From: Janthinobacterium lividum
GTDB taxonomy: Bacteria > Pseudomonadota > Gammaproteobacteria > Burkholderiales > Burkholderiaceae_D
Assembly: GCF_011601275.1 (NCBI RefSeq)
Contig: NZ_JAAOLY010000021.1
Location: 1 to 64,000, forward strand
DNA length: 64,000 nt
Reading direction: 5' to 3'
The stretch's first letter is position 1, and each line of letters opens with the position of its first letter. The notes under the pieces were generated by a model. That model did not search any database. It was not told the origin of the DNA and saw nothing but the letters and a program-made list of their open reading frames with translations. A program made the position numbers and the translations under genes. Of this stretch, positions 36,147-44,815 are shown in pieces.

Positions 36147-38677
36147 TGTAGCAACCTCGCCAGCGCGCTGCCCTCGACTTGCGCGCTGGCATAGCGCCCC
36201 TGGTATTGCTGACAGCCCTGTCCCCGCAGATACGCCAGTTGCTGCGCCGTTTCCACGCCTTCGGCGATCACCGTCAATTGCAGCTCGCGCGCCATGGCGA
36301 TGATGGTGGCGGCTACGGCCGTATCGGACTGGCCCGCTGCGCCATCGGCTATGGCGGGCAGGAACGAGGGGTCGATCTTGAGTTTATCCACCGGATAATG
36401 GCGCAGATTGGCCAGCCGCGAATAGCCGGTGCCGAAGTCGTCGATGGCCAGCCTGGCGCCCAGCGCACGCAGCTGCGCCAGCACGCCGGCCAGGCGCGCG
36501 CCGCCCTTCATCAGCAAGGACTCCGTCACTTCCAATTCCAGGCTGGCGGCAGGCAAACCCGACGCGGCCAGCGCATCTTGCACGCTGATTAATAAATTAT
36601 TGTGCAGGCACTGCGCCGGCGACAGATTCACCGAGACGCGCCAGGCATGGCCCGCATCGTGCCAGGCGCGCGCGCGCAGACAGGCCTGGCGCAGCACCCA
36701 GTTGCCAATCGACACCATCAGGCCGCACTCCTCGGCCACGGCGATGAAGCGCTCGGGCCGCAGCAGGCCCAGCTGCGGGTGGCGCCAGCGCAACAGCGCT
36801 TCGGCGCCGAGGATCTGCCCGCTGGCAACATCGAGGGCGGGCTGGAACTCGAGCACGAATTCATCGCGGCCCAATGCTTCGCGCAAGTTTTGCTCCAGGC
36901 TGGCACGCTCGACGATTTGCGCATTCATCTCGGCATTGAAAAACTGGAAATTGTTGCGCCCGTTCTCCTTGGCGTGGTACATGGCGATGTCGGCGTTGTG
37001 CACGAGGGTATCGATGCCGTCGCCATCGCTGGGAAAGATGGCCACGCCGATTGAGGTCGATACATGCAGTTCATAGTCACCCAGCTGGTACACCTGCGTC
37101 ACGGCATGCAGCAGGCTGGCCGCCACGTGGGCCACCTGGTCGATGCCGCCCACCTCGGCCAGGATGATGACGAACTCGTCGCCGCCATGCCGGCTGACGG
37201 TATCGACGCCGCGCACGCAGCGCACCAGGCGCCGCGCCACTTCCTTGAGCAGCAAGTCGCCCACGTGGTGGCCCATGCTGTCATTGATGTGCTTGAAGTG
37301 GTCGAGGTCCAGGTACAGGATGGCCAGCATGCTCAGCTTGCGCCGCGCGGCCGCCAGCGCCAGCGACAGCCGGTCCAGCAGCAGCACCCGGTTCGGCAAG
37401 TCGGTGAGGAAATCGTGCTCGGCCAGGTGGCGCGTGTGCTCCTCGTTTTTCTTGCGCTCGCTGATGTCGCTGAGGATGGCCAGGTAATTGCTCAATTGCC
37501 CCTGCGGGTCGCGGATGGCCGTCAGCGACAGCCAGGCCGGGTAGCGTCCGCCCGCCTTGCGCTGGCCGGCGATGTCGCCTTGCCAATAGCCATTCGCGTC
37601 GACTTCATCCCACACGTGGTCGAAAAACGCGGGCGCGTCCGGCTCCACGCCCTGCAGGACGAAGGGTTTGCCCAGCATGTCGTCCAGGCTGTAGCCGCTG
37701 ATCTCGCTGTACGCGGGATTCATGCTGACGACCCGCTGCTGCGGGTCCATCACGACGATGGCTTCGCGCGCATGCTCGACCACCTGTGCCGACAGGTACA
37801 GGGCCCGCTCTGCCAGTTTGCGGGAGGAAATATCGCGGATCACGGCGTAGAACAGGTAGGTATGGTCGAGCGTGACGGACGTGAGCAGCACTTCGCCCCA
37901 GAACAGCTGGCCCGTGCACGTCTGGTAGCGCCAGTCATAGCGGCAGTTGCCATCGGCATGGGCTTGCGCCGCCAGCTGCGTGCCGCGCAACGATGACAAT
38001 GCGCCATCGGGCTGGCGCAAGGGCGAAAAATCGCTGAGGCGGCGCCCCAGCAGCCGTGGCCGGTCTTCGCATCGGAACAGGGCAATGGCGGCCGGATTCG
38101 CTTCGGCGACATGCTCGTCGCGCAGCAGCAGGATGGCGTCGGCCGATTTCTCGTACAACTGGCGGAAATTGTCGCCCATCAACAGCAAGGCGCCCTGCGC
38201 GGCGCCATCCTGGCCGCCGACCGTGATGTCGACGTCGATGCAGACCACTTGCCGCACACGCCCGGATTGGATGACGGGAAAAACGGTGGAACAGATGCAG
38301 CGCGGCGCGGCCCCATCGGCGCCCAGCTTCCACAGGCGCATGCTGCGCGCCTTGCCGCTCTCCCACACGGCCGCCAGTTCGCCGGCAACCTCCTCGTCCA
38401 TAGTGGCGGCAGCGGGCAGCGCTGCGGCCACCCTGGCCCACGGCTGGCCCAGTACCAGCTCGGCTGCCACGCCATACAGGCGCGCCGCGCCGGCACTCCA
38501 GAAACGCACGATGCCGTCGCGGTCGATGCCGCGCATGGCCAGGCCCGGTGCCTGCTCGACGGCGGCAACGATGATGGACAGCAAATCGAGCGCCTTGCCG
38601 GCCGCCCCAGCCTGCGGTTCGGCCGCGGCCAGCAAACGGCCCGGCGACGGGGCGGCTCCGGCAATCCGATCAGACAT
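36143..38677 (-). CDS. three-PAS GGDEF-EAL cyclic-di-GMP enzyme
   Basis: This 844-residue cytoplasmic signalling protein contains PAS domains at about residues 35-150, 165-290 and 300-410 (each followed by a PAC-like strand), a GGDEF domain with intact SRHGGDEFVI at about 505 and the DLDHFKHINDSMGH metal region, and an EAL domain with GAEALLRWRHPQLG, DDFGTGYS and AEGVET motifs. Both synthase and phosphodiesterase residues look intact, so net activity depends on the PAS inputs. No signal or membrane segment is seen. I start at MSDRIAG with GGGGCC upstream; 68 arginine-rich upstream codons lack homology. Confidence 0.92.
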   Translation of the reverse strand: MSDRIAGAAPSPGRLLAAAEPQAGAAGKALDLLSIIVAAVEQAPGLAMRGIDRDGIVRFWSAGAARLYGVAAELVLGQPWARVAAALPAAATMDEEVAGELAAVWESGKARSMRLWKLGADGAAPRCICSTVFPVIQSGRVRQVVCIDVDITVGGQDGAAQGALLLMGDNFRQLYEKSADAILLLRDEHVAEANPAAIALFRCEDRPRLLGRRLSDFSPLRQPDGALSSLRGTQLAAQAHADGNCRYDWRYQTCTGQLFWGEVLLTSVTLDHTYLFYAVIRDISSRKLAERALYLSAQVVEHAREAIVVMDPQQRVVSMNPAYSEISGYSLDDMLGKPFVLQGVEPDAPAFFDHVWDEVDANGYWQGDIAGQRKAGGRYPAWLSLTAIRDPQGQLSNYLAILSDISERKKNEEHTRHLAEHDFLTDLPNRVLLLDRLSLALAAARRKLSMLAILYLDLDHFKHINDSMGHHVGDLLLKEVARRLVRCVRGVDTVSRHGGDEFVIILAEVGGIDQVAHVAASLLHAVTQVYQLGDYELHVSTSIGVAIFPSDGDGIDTLVHNADIAMYHAKENGRNNFQFFNAEMNAQIVERASLEQNLREALGRDEFVLEFQPALDVASGQILGAEALLRWRHPQLGLLRPERFIAVAEECGLMVSIGNWVLRQACLRARAWHDAGHAWRVSVNLSPAQCLHNNLLISVQDALAASGLPAASLELEVTESLLMKGGARLAGVLAQLRALGARLAIDDFGTGYSRLANLRHYPVDKLKIDPSFLPAIADGAAGQSDTAVAATIIAMARELQLTVIAEGVETAQQLAYLRGQGCQQYQGRYASAQVEGSALARLLH

Positions 38678-39069
38678 CAGGCCCCCCGTGGCGCGGCCGC
38701 GCGGCAACCGGCTGGCGTATGGCCTGTCCGGTGGCGCAACCATCCTGACCATTCTTGCGCGCCGGCGAATCGGCTTCTTGAGGATGCGCAAGCATCGTGA
38801 CGCGCACGGCGGGCATGCTGGCATTGGTCTCCGGTCGCCGTTTTTTGCATTCCAGCCCCGATTTTGTGCAATCTGTCGCATGGCGATGGCGGCCGGACTT
38901 GAATCTTCCTAAAGTGGCAACATGCGCATCGTCGTGAACGGCCGCAGCGGCAGGCGTGCTGTCTGCGGCCGCCACGGTGATGCGCTACCCGAATTCCCCC
39001 GGCCCGCCGCAGGCCGGCCGCACCGAGACCTGGCGCCGAACCCCTGCGCCGCTCCTGACTAAAAAACCT
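38678..39069. other. divergent intergenic region, nothing recognised
   Basis: These 392 bp separate the GGDEF-EAL gene from the divergent RND adaptor gene, so they must hold both promoters. The part next to the RND gene is GC-rich. I see no convincing -35/-10 pair, operator palindrome, small gene or RNA, and no adjacent regulator gene. Confidence 0.4.
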
Positions 39070-40311
39070 ATGAAAAACGAGACCCTGCCCCCCGCCTCCC
39101 CCCTTGCCGCCACGCGCCGCCGGCGCTGGCGCACGCCCGTCTTGATCCTCGTCGTGCTGGGCCTGGCCGGCGGCGGCTGGACGGTGATGCAATCGAAGCA
39201 GCAAGCCGCCAAGGCGGCCGAGCAGCAAGCGAGCAAGAAGAAGGAGCAGGAAAAGACGCCCGTGCATGAACTGGCGCAGGGCGACGTGGCCGCCATCGAT
39301 GCGCGCGCCCTCAGCATCAGCCTGCCCCTGTCCGGCTCCCTGGCGCCCGTGACCCAGGCCACCATCAAGGCCAAGGTTTCCGGCGTGATCGAGGAAACAA
39401 CCTTGCAGGAAGGCCAGCAGGTAGCCAACGGGCAAATCCTCGTGCGCCTGGAAGCGGCCGACCTGCGCGCCCGCCTGACGCAGCAGCAAGCCATGCTCGA
39501 CGAAGCACAGGCGCGCTTGTCGATGGCGAGCAAAAACGAGGCCAATAGCCAGGCGCTGCTCAAGCAAAAATACATTTCGCAGACGGCCTACGACACGACG
39601 CAAAACTCCGTCGACCTGGCGCGCGCCAGCGTCAAGTCCGCCGCCGCCATGGTCGACATCGCCCGCATCGCGCTGGCCGACACGGTAATCCGCGCACCGA
39701 TGGCCGGCATCGTCAGCAAGCGCCACCTGCAGGCCGGCGAAAAAGTCTCGCCTGACATGCCCGTCTATACCATCGTCAACCTGGCGCAGCTGACCCTGGA
39801 AGCGCCCGTGCCCAGCGCGGACATCCCCCGCATCAAGCTGGGCCAGGACGTGCACTTCAAGGTCGACGGCTTCGGCGCGCGCGACTTCGCCGGCAAGGTC
39901 ACGCGCATCAACCCCACCACAGAGAGCGGCTCGCGCGCCATGCTCGTCTACATCGCCGTCGACAATGGCGATGGCGCGCTGCGCGGCGGCATGTTCGCCA
40001 AGGGCAGCATCGTCACCGAGCGATCAATCGTGGCGCCGCTGGTGCCCCTGACGGCCGTGCGCAATGAAAAGCAGGGTCCCGTCGTGTATGCGCTGGTCAA
40101 CAACAAGGTCGTCGCCCAGCCCGTCACGCTGGGCTTGCGCAATGAGGATGAAGGCTATGCGGAAGTCAAATCGGGCCTGGTGCCGGGCGCGAAAGTCATC
40201 GTCGCCAAGCTCGATGGGGTGAAACCTGGCCACGGCGTGACCTTTGCCGCGCCAGCAACCGCGCCCGCCGCCCCCGCCGCGCCGGCAGCCGTGCTGGCAC
40301 GGAAGGATTAA
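39070..40311 (+). CDS. RND efflux periplasmic adaptor (MFP) subunit
   Basis: This 413-residue membrane fusion protein has an N-terminal membrane anchor at 20-42 (VLILVVLGLAGGGWTVM), a lysine-rich linker, a lipoyl/barrel-sandwich half (LSGSLAPVTQATIKAKVSG), a helical hairpin (about 125-200) and the second half with ADTVIRAPMAGIVSKRHLQAGE. An alanine/proline tail closes it. It would link the downstream inner-membrane pump to an outer-membrane channel. The pump gene starts 3 bp after its stop. The start is ATG 39070; the open frame reaches further upstream without homology. Confidence 0.92.
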   Translation: MKNETLPPASPLAATRRRRWRTPVLILVVLGLAGGGWTVMQSKQQAAKAAEQQASKKKEQEKTPVHELAQGDVAAIDARALSISLPLSGSLAPVTQATIKAKVSGVIEETTLQEGQQVANGQILVRLEAADLRARLTQQQAMLDEAQARLSMASKNEANSQALLKQKYISQTAYDTTQNSVDLARASVKSAAAMVDIARIALADTVIRAPMAGIVSKRHLQAGEKVSPDMPVYTIVNLAQLTLEAPVPSADIPRIKLGQDVHFKVDGFGARDFAGKVTRINPTTESGSRAMLVYIAVDNGDGALRGGMFAKGSIVTERSIVAPLVPLTAVRNEKQGPVVYALVNNKVVAQPVTLGLRNEDEGYAEVKSGLVPGAKVIVAKLDGVKPGHGVTFAAPATAPAAPAAPAAVLARKD

Positions 40312-40314
40312 GCC

Positions 40315-43300
40315 ATGTGGATGACCAAAGTCAGTATTCAAAACCCCGTCTTCGCCACCATGGTCATGGTTGCGCTTGTGGTGCTGGGCATATTCTCCTA
40401 CCGTGGCCTGGGCGTGGAGAGCATGCCCAGCGTGCAGTTCCCGTTCGCCGCCATTGAAGTGAACTACCCGGGCGCCTCGCCCGAAGCCGTGGAAAACGAC
40501 ATCACGCGCCCCATCGAGGACGCCGTCAACACCGTCAGCGGCATCAAGACCATCCGCGCCAACTCGTGGGAAGGGCGCGCCGGCGTCTACCTGGAATTCG
40601 AGCTGTCGACGAACATGGACAAAGCCATGCAGGACTTGCGCGACAAGGTGGCCCTGGTGCGCCCGCGCTTCCCGAAGGAAGCCAAGGACCCGTTCATCGC
40701 CCGCGCCGAAGGCGACAACGAGCGCCCCATCGCCACCATCGTGCTCACCTCCACCGGGCATGACCTGCGCTCGCTGTCGACCATGACGGAGCAGATCATC
40801 AGCAAGCGCTTCCAGGGCGTGGCCGGCGTGGGGCAAGTCAAGCTGCGCGGCTTGCGCGCGCGCCAGATCCTCATCAGCATGAAGCCCATCGAACTCAATG
40901 CCCAGGGCATCGGCGTCGATGAAGTGATCCGCGCCATCCAGGCGACGAATACCAATTTGCCGGCCGGTTCGATCAGCCATGGCGCGGCCGAGCAACTGGT
41001 GCGCGTGGAAGGCAAGATCAAGGATGCGCGCGAATTCGGCAAGATCATCGTCGCGCGCCGCGCCGTCGGCCCCGTCTACCTGGACCAGGTGGCCACCGTC
41101 GTCGACGGCGAGCAGGAAGAACTGTCGATCTCGCGCATGAACGGCCAGCAGGCCGTGACCATGGAAATCACCAAGGTGCAGGACGCCAACGTAGTCGAAG
41201 TGGGTACCGGCATCCTGAAAGTCGCGGCCGACCTGCAAAAGACCTTGCCGCCCGATATCACCCTGCGCGTGCTGGACGACGAATCGGAACGCGTGCAAAG
41301 CCAGCTCAATAACGTCAAGCGCACCATCATCGAAGGCGCCGTGCTGACCATGGTGATCGTCTTCCTGTTCCTGCACTCGTGGCGCTCGACCATCATCACG
41401 GGATTGACCTTGCCGATTTCCGTGCTGGCCAGCTTCATCGCCATGAAGGCCTTCGGTTTTACCCTGAACTTCCTGACCCTGATGGCGCTGTCCCTGTGCA
41501 TCGGCCTGTTGATCGATGACGCCATCGTCGTGCGCGAAAACATCGTGCGCCACCTGGGCATGGGCAAGAACCACTACAAGGCGGCCAACGACGGCACCAA
41601 TGAAATCGGCCTGGCCGTGATGGCCACCACGTTTGCCATCGTCGCCGTGTTCGTGCCGGTGGCCTTCATGGACGGCATCATCGGCCGCTTCTTCCTGCAG
41701 TTCGGCATTACCGTGGCCGTCGCCGTTCTCGTGTCGCTGTTCGTCAGCTTCACGCTCGACCCCATGCTGTCGTCCGTCTGGCGCGACCCCGTCAAGGACC
41801 GCTTCAAGTACGTGCCGTGGCTGGGCCGTTTCATGGCCTGGATCGAGACGGGTATCGACCGCCTGCACGTCTGGTATGGCAAGGTGCTGGCCCTGGCCCT
41901 GCGCTGGCGCAAGACGACGCTGGCCACGGCCGTGGCCCTGTTCGCGGGCAGCCTGATGCTCGTGCCCATGATCGGCGGCGAGATGTTCCCCGAGACGGAC
42001 CAGGGCTGGGTCAACCTGCGCTTCAAGACGCCCGTCGGCTCCAGCCTCGAATACACGGATAGCAAAGTGCGCCAGATCGAAACGGCCCTGAAGGAATTTC
42101 CCGAGATCGACAGCCTGGTGGCCAATATCGGCACGCCCGATGGCCGCAACGCGGCCGAAGTGAACCTGAAGCTGACGGACATCAAGACGCACAAGCGCCG
42201 CTCGCAGCAGGAACTGGAAAAGCTGATCCGCGAACGCCTGGCGCCGATCGCCGGCATCACCCTGTCGGTCGGCCAGCGCCCCATCTTCATCGCCATCCTC
42301 GGCACGGACGAAGGCAAGCTCGATGCCGTGGCGCACACCCTGATGGACAAGATGCGCAACATCAAGGGCCTGGCCGACATGGAGTACAGCCAGGAAGGCG
42401 CCAATCCATCGACCACCGTGAAGATCAATAACGAACTGGCCAGCGACCTGGGATTGTCGGTGCAGCAGATCGGCAATGCGCTGCGTCCATTCGTGGCGGG
42501 CGACACGGTCAGCCACTGGCTGGCGTCCGACGGGCAGAACTACGACGTCAACGTGCAGTTGCCCAAGTCGGGCCGGCAAAAGGTGGCCGACCTGGCCGAC
42601 CTGTCGCTGGCCTCGAGCAAGCTTGACGCGAATGGCAAGCCCGTCATGATTCCGCTGCGCCAGGTGGTTGAATTCGTGCCGTCATCGAGCCCGCAAGTGC
42701 TCAAACGCCAGGCCTTGCAGCGCCGGGTCGCCATCTATGCGGGCACGCAGGGCCGCCCTGCCGGCGACGTCGACGCCGACGTGCAAAAGGCGATGCAATC
42801 GATCGATCTGCCGCCGGGCGTACGCTTCGACGTGGCCGGCAATGCGCAGCAGATGGCCGAAACCATGGGCGGCGCCATGATGGCGCTGGGGATCGCCGTG
42901 ATCTTCATCTACCTGGTGCTGGCCTCGCAGTTCGGCAGCTTTTTGCAGCCGATCGCCATCATGGTGTCCTTGCCGCTGTCGCTGATCGGCGTGCTGGCCG
43001 CGCTGCTGATCACGGGCAGCACCCTGAACATCTTCTCCGTGATCGGCTTCATCATGCTCATGGGCCTCGTTACCAAGAACGCGATTCTGCTGGTCGACTT
43101 CACCAACCAGCGCCAGCGCGAAGGCCTGGGGCAGTTCGAGGCGCTGATGGAAGCGGGGCAAGTGCGGCTGCGCCCCATCCTGATGACCACCCTGGCGATG
43201 GTCTTCGGCATGCTGCCGATGGCCATCGGCATGGGTGACGGCGGCGAATCGCAGGCGCCGATGGGCCGCGCCGTCATCGGCGGCGTCATCACCTCGACCC

Positions 43301-43425
43301 TCTTGACACTGGTGGTGGTGCCCGTCGCCTACACCTACCTCGATAGCCTGGGCAAGCGCGCCGCGCGCTTCTTTGGCGGTGGCGAGCATGCGCACACCGA
43401 TGCACATGCCGACGCCGCACATTAA
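40315..43425 (+). CDS. RND efflux pump inner-membrane transporter (HAE-1-like)
   Basis: This 1036-residue AcrB/MexB-superfamily pump has 12 membrane helices, two large periplasmic loops, and the TM4 proton-relay acidic pair in LCIGLLIDDAIVVREN (hydrophobe/amphiphile type, unlike the heavy-metal motif of the other pump in this window). The closing helix region has GVLAALLITGS and GLVTKNAILLVDF. It forms a two-gene operon with the adaptor and lacks an outer-membrane factor gene, so it would borrow a TolC-like partner encoded elsewhere. A hairpin follows the stop. Confidence 0.93.
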   Translation: MWMTKVSIQNPVFATMVMVALVVLGIFSYRGLGVESMPSVQFPFAAIEVNYPGASPEAVENDITRPIEDAVNTVSGIKTIRANSWEGRAGVYLEFELSTNMDKAMQDLRDKVALVRPRFPKEAKDPFIARAEGDNERPIATIVLTSTGHDLRSLSTMTEQIISKRFQGVAGVGQVKLRGLRARQILISMKPIELNAQGIGVDEVIRAIQATNTNLPAGSISHGAAEQLVRVEGKIKDAREFGKIIVARRAVGPVYLDQVATVVDGEQEELSISRMNGQQAVTMEITKVQDANVVEVGTGILKVAADLQKTLPPDITLRVLDDESERVQSQLNNVKRTIIEGAVLTMVIVFLFLHSWRSTIITGLTLPISVLASFIAMKAFGFTLNFLTLMALSLCIGLLIDDAIVVRENIVRHLGMGKNHYKAANDGTNEIGLAVMATTFAIVAVFVPVAFMDGIIGRFFLQFGITVAVAVLVSLFVSFTLDPMLSSVWRDPVKDRFKYVPWLGRFMAWIETGIDRLHVWYGKVLALALRWRKTTLATAVALFAGSLMLVPMIGGEMFPETDQGWVNLRFKTPVGSSLEYTDSKVRQIETALKEFPEIDSLVANIGTPDGRNAAEVNLKLTDIKTHKRRSQQELEKLIRERLAPIAGITLSVGQRPIFIAILGTDEGKLDAVAHTLMDKMRNIKGLADMEYSQEGANPSTTVKINNELASDLGLSVQQIGNALRPFVAGDTVSHWLASDGQNYDVNVQLPKSGRQKVADLADLSLASSKLDANGKPVMIPLRQVVEFVPSSSPQVLKRQALQRRVAIYAGTQGRPAGDVDADVQKAMQSIDLPPGVRFDVAGNAQQMAETMGGAMMALGIAVIFIYLVLASQFGSFLQPIAIMVSLPLSLIGVLAALLITGSTLNIFSVIGFIMLMGLVTKNAILLVDFTNQRQREGLGQFEALMEAGQVRLRPILMTTLAMVFGMLPMAIGMGDGGESQAPMGRAVIGGVITSTLLTLVVVPVAYTYLDSLGKRAARFFGGGEHAHTDAHADAAH

Positions 43426-43446
43426 ATCAGAACCGGTCGCCTTCAC

Positions 43447-43468
43447 CGTCCCCGCATTGGCGGGGACG
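43447..43468. terminator. hairpin after the HAE-type RND operon
   Basis: CGTCCCCGC pairs with GCGGGGACG around ATTG, a nine-base-pair stem 22 bp after the pump stop codon. There is no T-run, so termination would be Rho-assisted. A second GTCCCCG occurs at 43526-43532 just inside the mgtC leader and could compete for the same GCGGGGAC strand if transcripts read through. Confidence 0.5.
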
Positions 43469-43481
43469 ACGCGGCGGCTTC

Positions 43482-43497
43482 CTGAAGAGAGCTTCAG
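43482..43497 (+). promoter_or_regulatory. CTGAAG-AGAG-CTTCAG palindrome abutting the mgtC promoter
   Basis: A perfect six-base inverted repeat with four-base spacer ends one base before the -35 box of the mgtC promoter. The same 8-mer CCTGAAGA (43481-43488) recurs in the divergent region of the two-component system and metal RND operon at 46948. It is probably a binding site for a regulator shared by the two loci. Confidence 0.6.
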
Positions 43498-43526
43498 TTG
43501 ACCAAAGCGGCCCCACTGGCTAGACT
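43498..43526 (+). promoter_or_regulatory. sigma-70 promoter of the mgtC operon
   Basis: TTGACC at 43498-43503 and TAGACT at 43521-43526 are separated by exactly 17 bp. Transcription would begin near 43533, about 250 nt before the mgtC start codon. This is one of the clearest sigma-70 promoters in the window. Confidence 0.7.
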
Positions 43527-43532
43527 GTCCCC

Positions 43533-43784
43533 GTTATCAATTGTATGGAGTGACTCGTGGGTGCTTGTTCCAGTGACAGTAGTCGATTGACCATCGGCGA
43601 TCGGCCTTAGGCAAGACGCGCGCATTCCGCCCGCCCTGCCCTCGGCAAGGTGCGGTTTTACCAGCGGCGATGTCCATTCGCCGCCACTTTCCCTCATCGT
43701 TCCACCGTTATCGTCTGCTGCCCCCTTTCGGGGGAATTTTCTTCGCCCTTGCACTCGCCTGTTCCTCCCAAGCCGGGAGAAATA
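43533..43784 (+). ncRNA. structured 5' leader of mgtC, candidate metal-responsive attenuator
   Basis: The predicted transcript start leaves a leader of about 250 nt without a convincing reading frame. It includes a seven-base-pair hairpin GCGGCGA/TCGCCGC (43664-43670 with 43678-43684) and a terminator-like CCCCC-TTTC-GGGGG-AATTTTCTT (43721-43740) shortly before the ribosome binding site GGGAG. That layout fits transcription attenuation. I cannot match it to the M-box, the yybP-ykoY class or other known riboswitches by eye, so the sensing role is inference. Confidence 0.45.
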
Positions 43785-44507
43785 ATGGTGGTATTTGACT
43801 TTGCGCTGCGCGTTGCCGCGGCATTGACCCTGGGCGCCATGATCGGCGCCGAACGCCAGCTGCGCCAGCGCATGGCGGGCCTGCGCACGAACGCGCTGGT
43901 GTCCGTCGGCGCCTCGCTGTTCGTGATGGTTTCCGTGCTCGAAGGCGATGCCTCGGGCCACATGCGCATCGCCGCGCAGGTGGTGTCGGGTATCGGTTTT
44001 CTTGGCGCCGGCGTCATCATGCGCGAAGGCATGACGGTGCGCGGCCTGAACACGGCCGCCACCCTGTGGTGCTCGGCCGCCATCGGCATCCTGTGCGGCC
44101 TGGGCTTCGCGCTGGAAGCGGCCATCGGCACGCTCTTCGTGCTGATCGCCAACCTCGTGCTGCGCCACCTGGCGCAACGCATCAACGCGCACGGCAGCGA
44201 AGCGGGCATCGAGACGGAAAGCATCTACCGCGTGACGGCCGTGTGCGAGGCGGAGCAGGAAGTCCAGGTACGCAATCTGATGCTTCGCATGATCAGCGGC
44301 ATGCCGGCCCTGATGCTGCAATCCTTGCATAGCGAGGATGCCGCGCACGCGGGACGCATCGAAGTGCGGGCCGACCTGCTCACGCCCTTGTCCAGCCTGG
44401 GCTTGCTGGAGCAGATCGTCAGCCAGGTGAGCCTGGAAGGCAGCGTCTCGGCCGTGCGCTGGGCGCTGGTGAACAACGCGGAATTTGTCGCAGAACGGGG
44501 TGTGTGA
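43785..44507 (+). CDS. MgtC/SapB-family membrane protein with C-terminal ACT-like domain
   Basis: This 240-residue protein has four or five membrane helices in residues 1-125 with the family motifs LGAMIGAERQLRQRMAGLRT and GIGFLGAGVIMREG, then a cytoplasmic ACT-like domain (about 150-240, IYRVTAVCEAEQ). Family members affect growth at low Mg2+ and inhibit F-type ATPase in pathogens; the role here is unknown. ATG 43785 has GGGAG upstream. The gene is followed with a one-base TGATG overlap by a small protein resembling its own ACT-like domain. No mgtB transporter is adjacent. Confidence 0.9.
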   Translation: MVVFDFALRVAAALTLGAMIGAERQLRQRMAGLRTNALVSVGASLFVMVSVLEGDASGHMRIAAQVVSGIGFLGAGVIMREGMTVRGLNTAATLWCSAAIGILCGLGFALEAAIGTLFVLIANLVLRHLAQRINAHGSEAGIETESIYRVTAVCEAEQEVQVRNLMLRMISGMPALMLQSLHSEDAAHAGRIEVRADLLTPLSSLGLLEQIVSQVSLEGSVSAVRWALVNNAEFVAERGV

Positions 44508-44815
44508 TGAAAAAGTTCTTCCTTTGGTTTGCCAAACGTGGGCCGGCTGTCGCCACCTACCGCCTGACCGTCACCTGCCCTGCGGCGCAAGCGGACCACG
44601 TCGCGCGCCTGCTGCTGGCCGAACTGAAAGGCGCGGGCCTGGCGCCGTCGCAGATGCTGCGCAGCTGGGACGAGGCAAGACAGGTGGTGCAGCTGATCGC
44701 CACGGTGCTGTGCCAGGCCGTGCAGCGCGCCGTGCTGGTGCGCTTCGTCAACCGCGCCGGCGCCTGGCCGCAAGTGCGGCAAGTGCGCTGGGAGGGCGTC
44801 GCGCCATCAATCTGA
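44507..44815 (+). CDS. small protein resembling a duplicated MgtC C-terminal ACT-like domain
   Basis: This 102-residue protein has no database name that I recognise. After a short basic lead (MKKFFLWFAKRG), residues from about 16 follow the MgtC C-terminal domain of the gene before it: YRLTVTCPAAQ aligns with YRVTAVCEAEQ, MLRSWDEARQVVQLIATVL with SLHSEDAAHAGRIEVRADLL, and VRQVRWEGV with VSAVRWALV. It therefore looks like a separate copy of the ACT-like domain. Translation is coupled by the TGATG junction. The stop overlaps the convergent histidine kinase gene by nine bases. Confidence 0.7.
   Translation: MKKFFLWFAKRGPAVATYRLTVTCPAAQADHVARLLLAELKGAGLAPSQMLRSWDEARQVVQLIATVLCQAVQRAVLVRFVNRAGAWPQVRQVRWEGVAPSI

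Noticed and set aside
40024-42579. 851-codon open frame opposite the HAE-type RND pump
   Set aside because: Antisense shadow of a clear pump gene, rich in His, Asp, Gly and Arg with no domain pattern.
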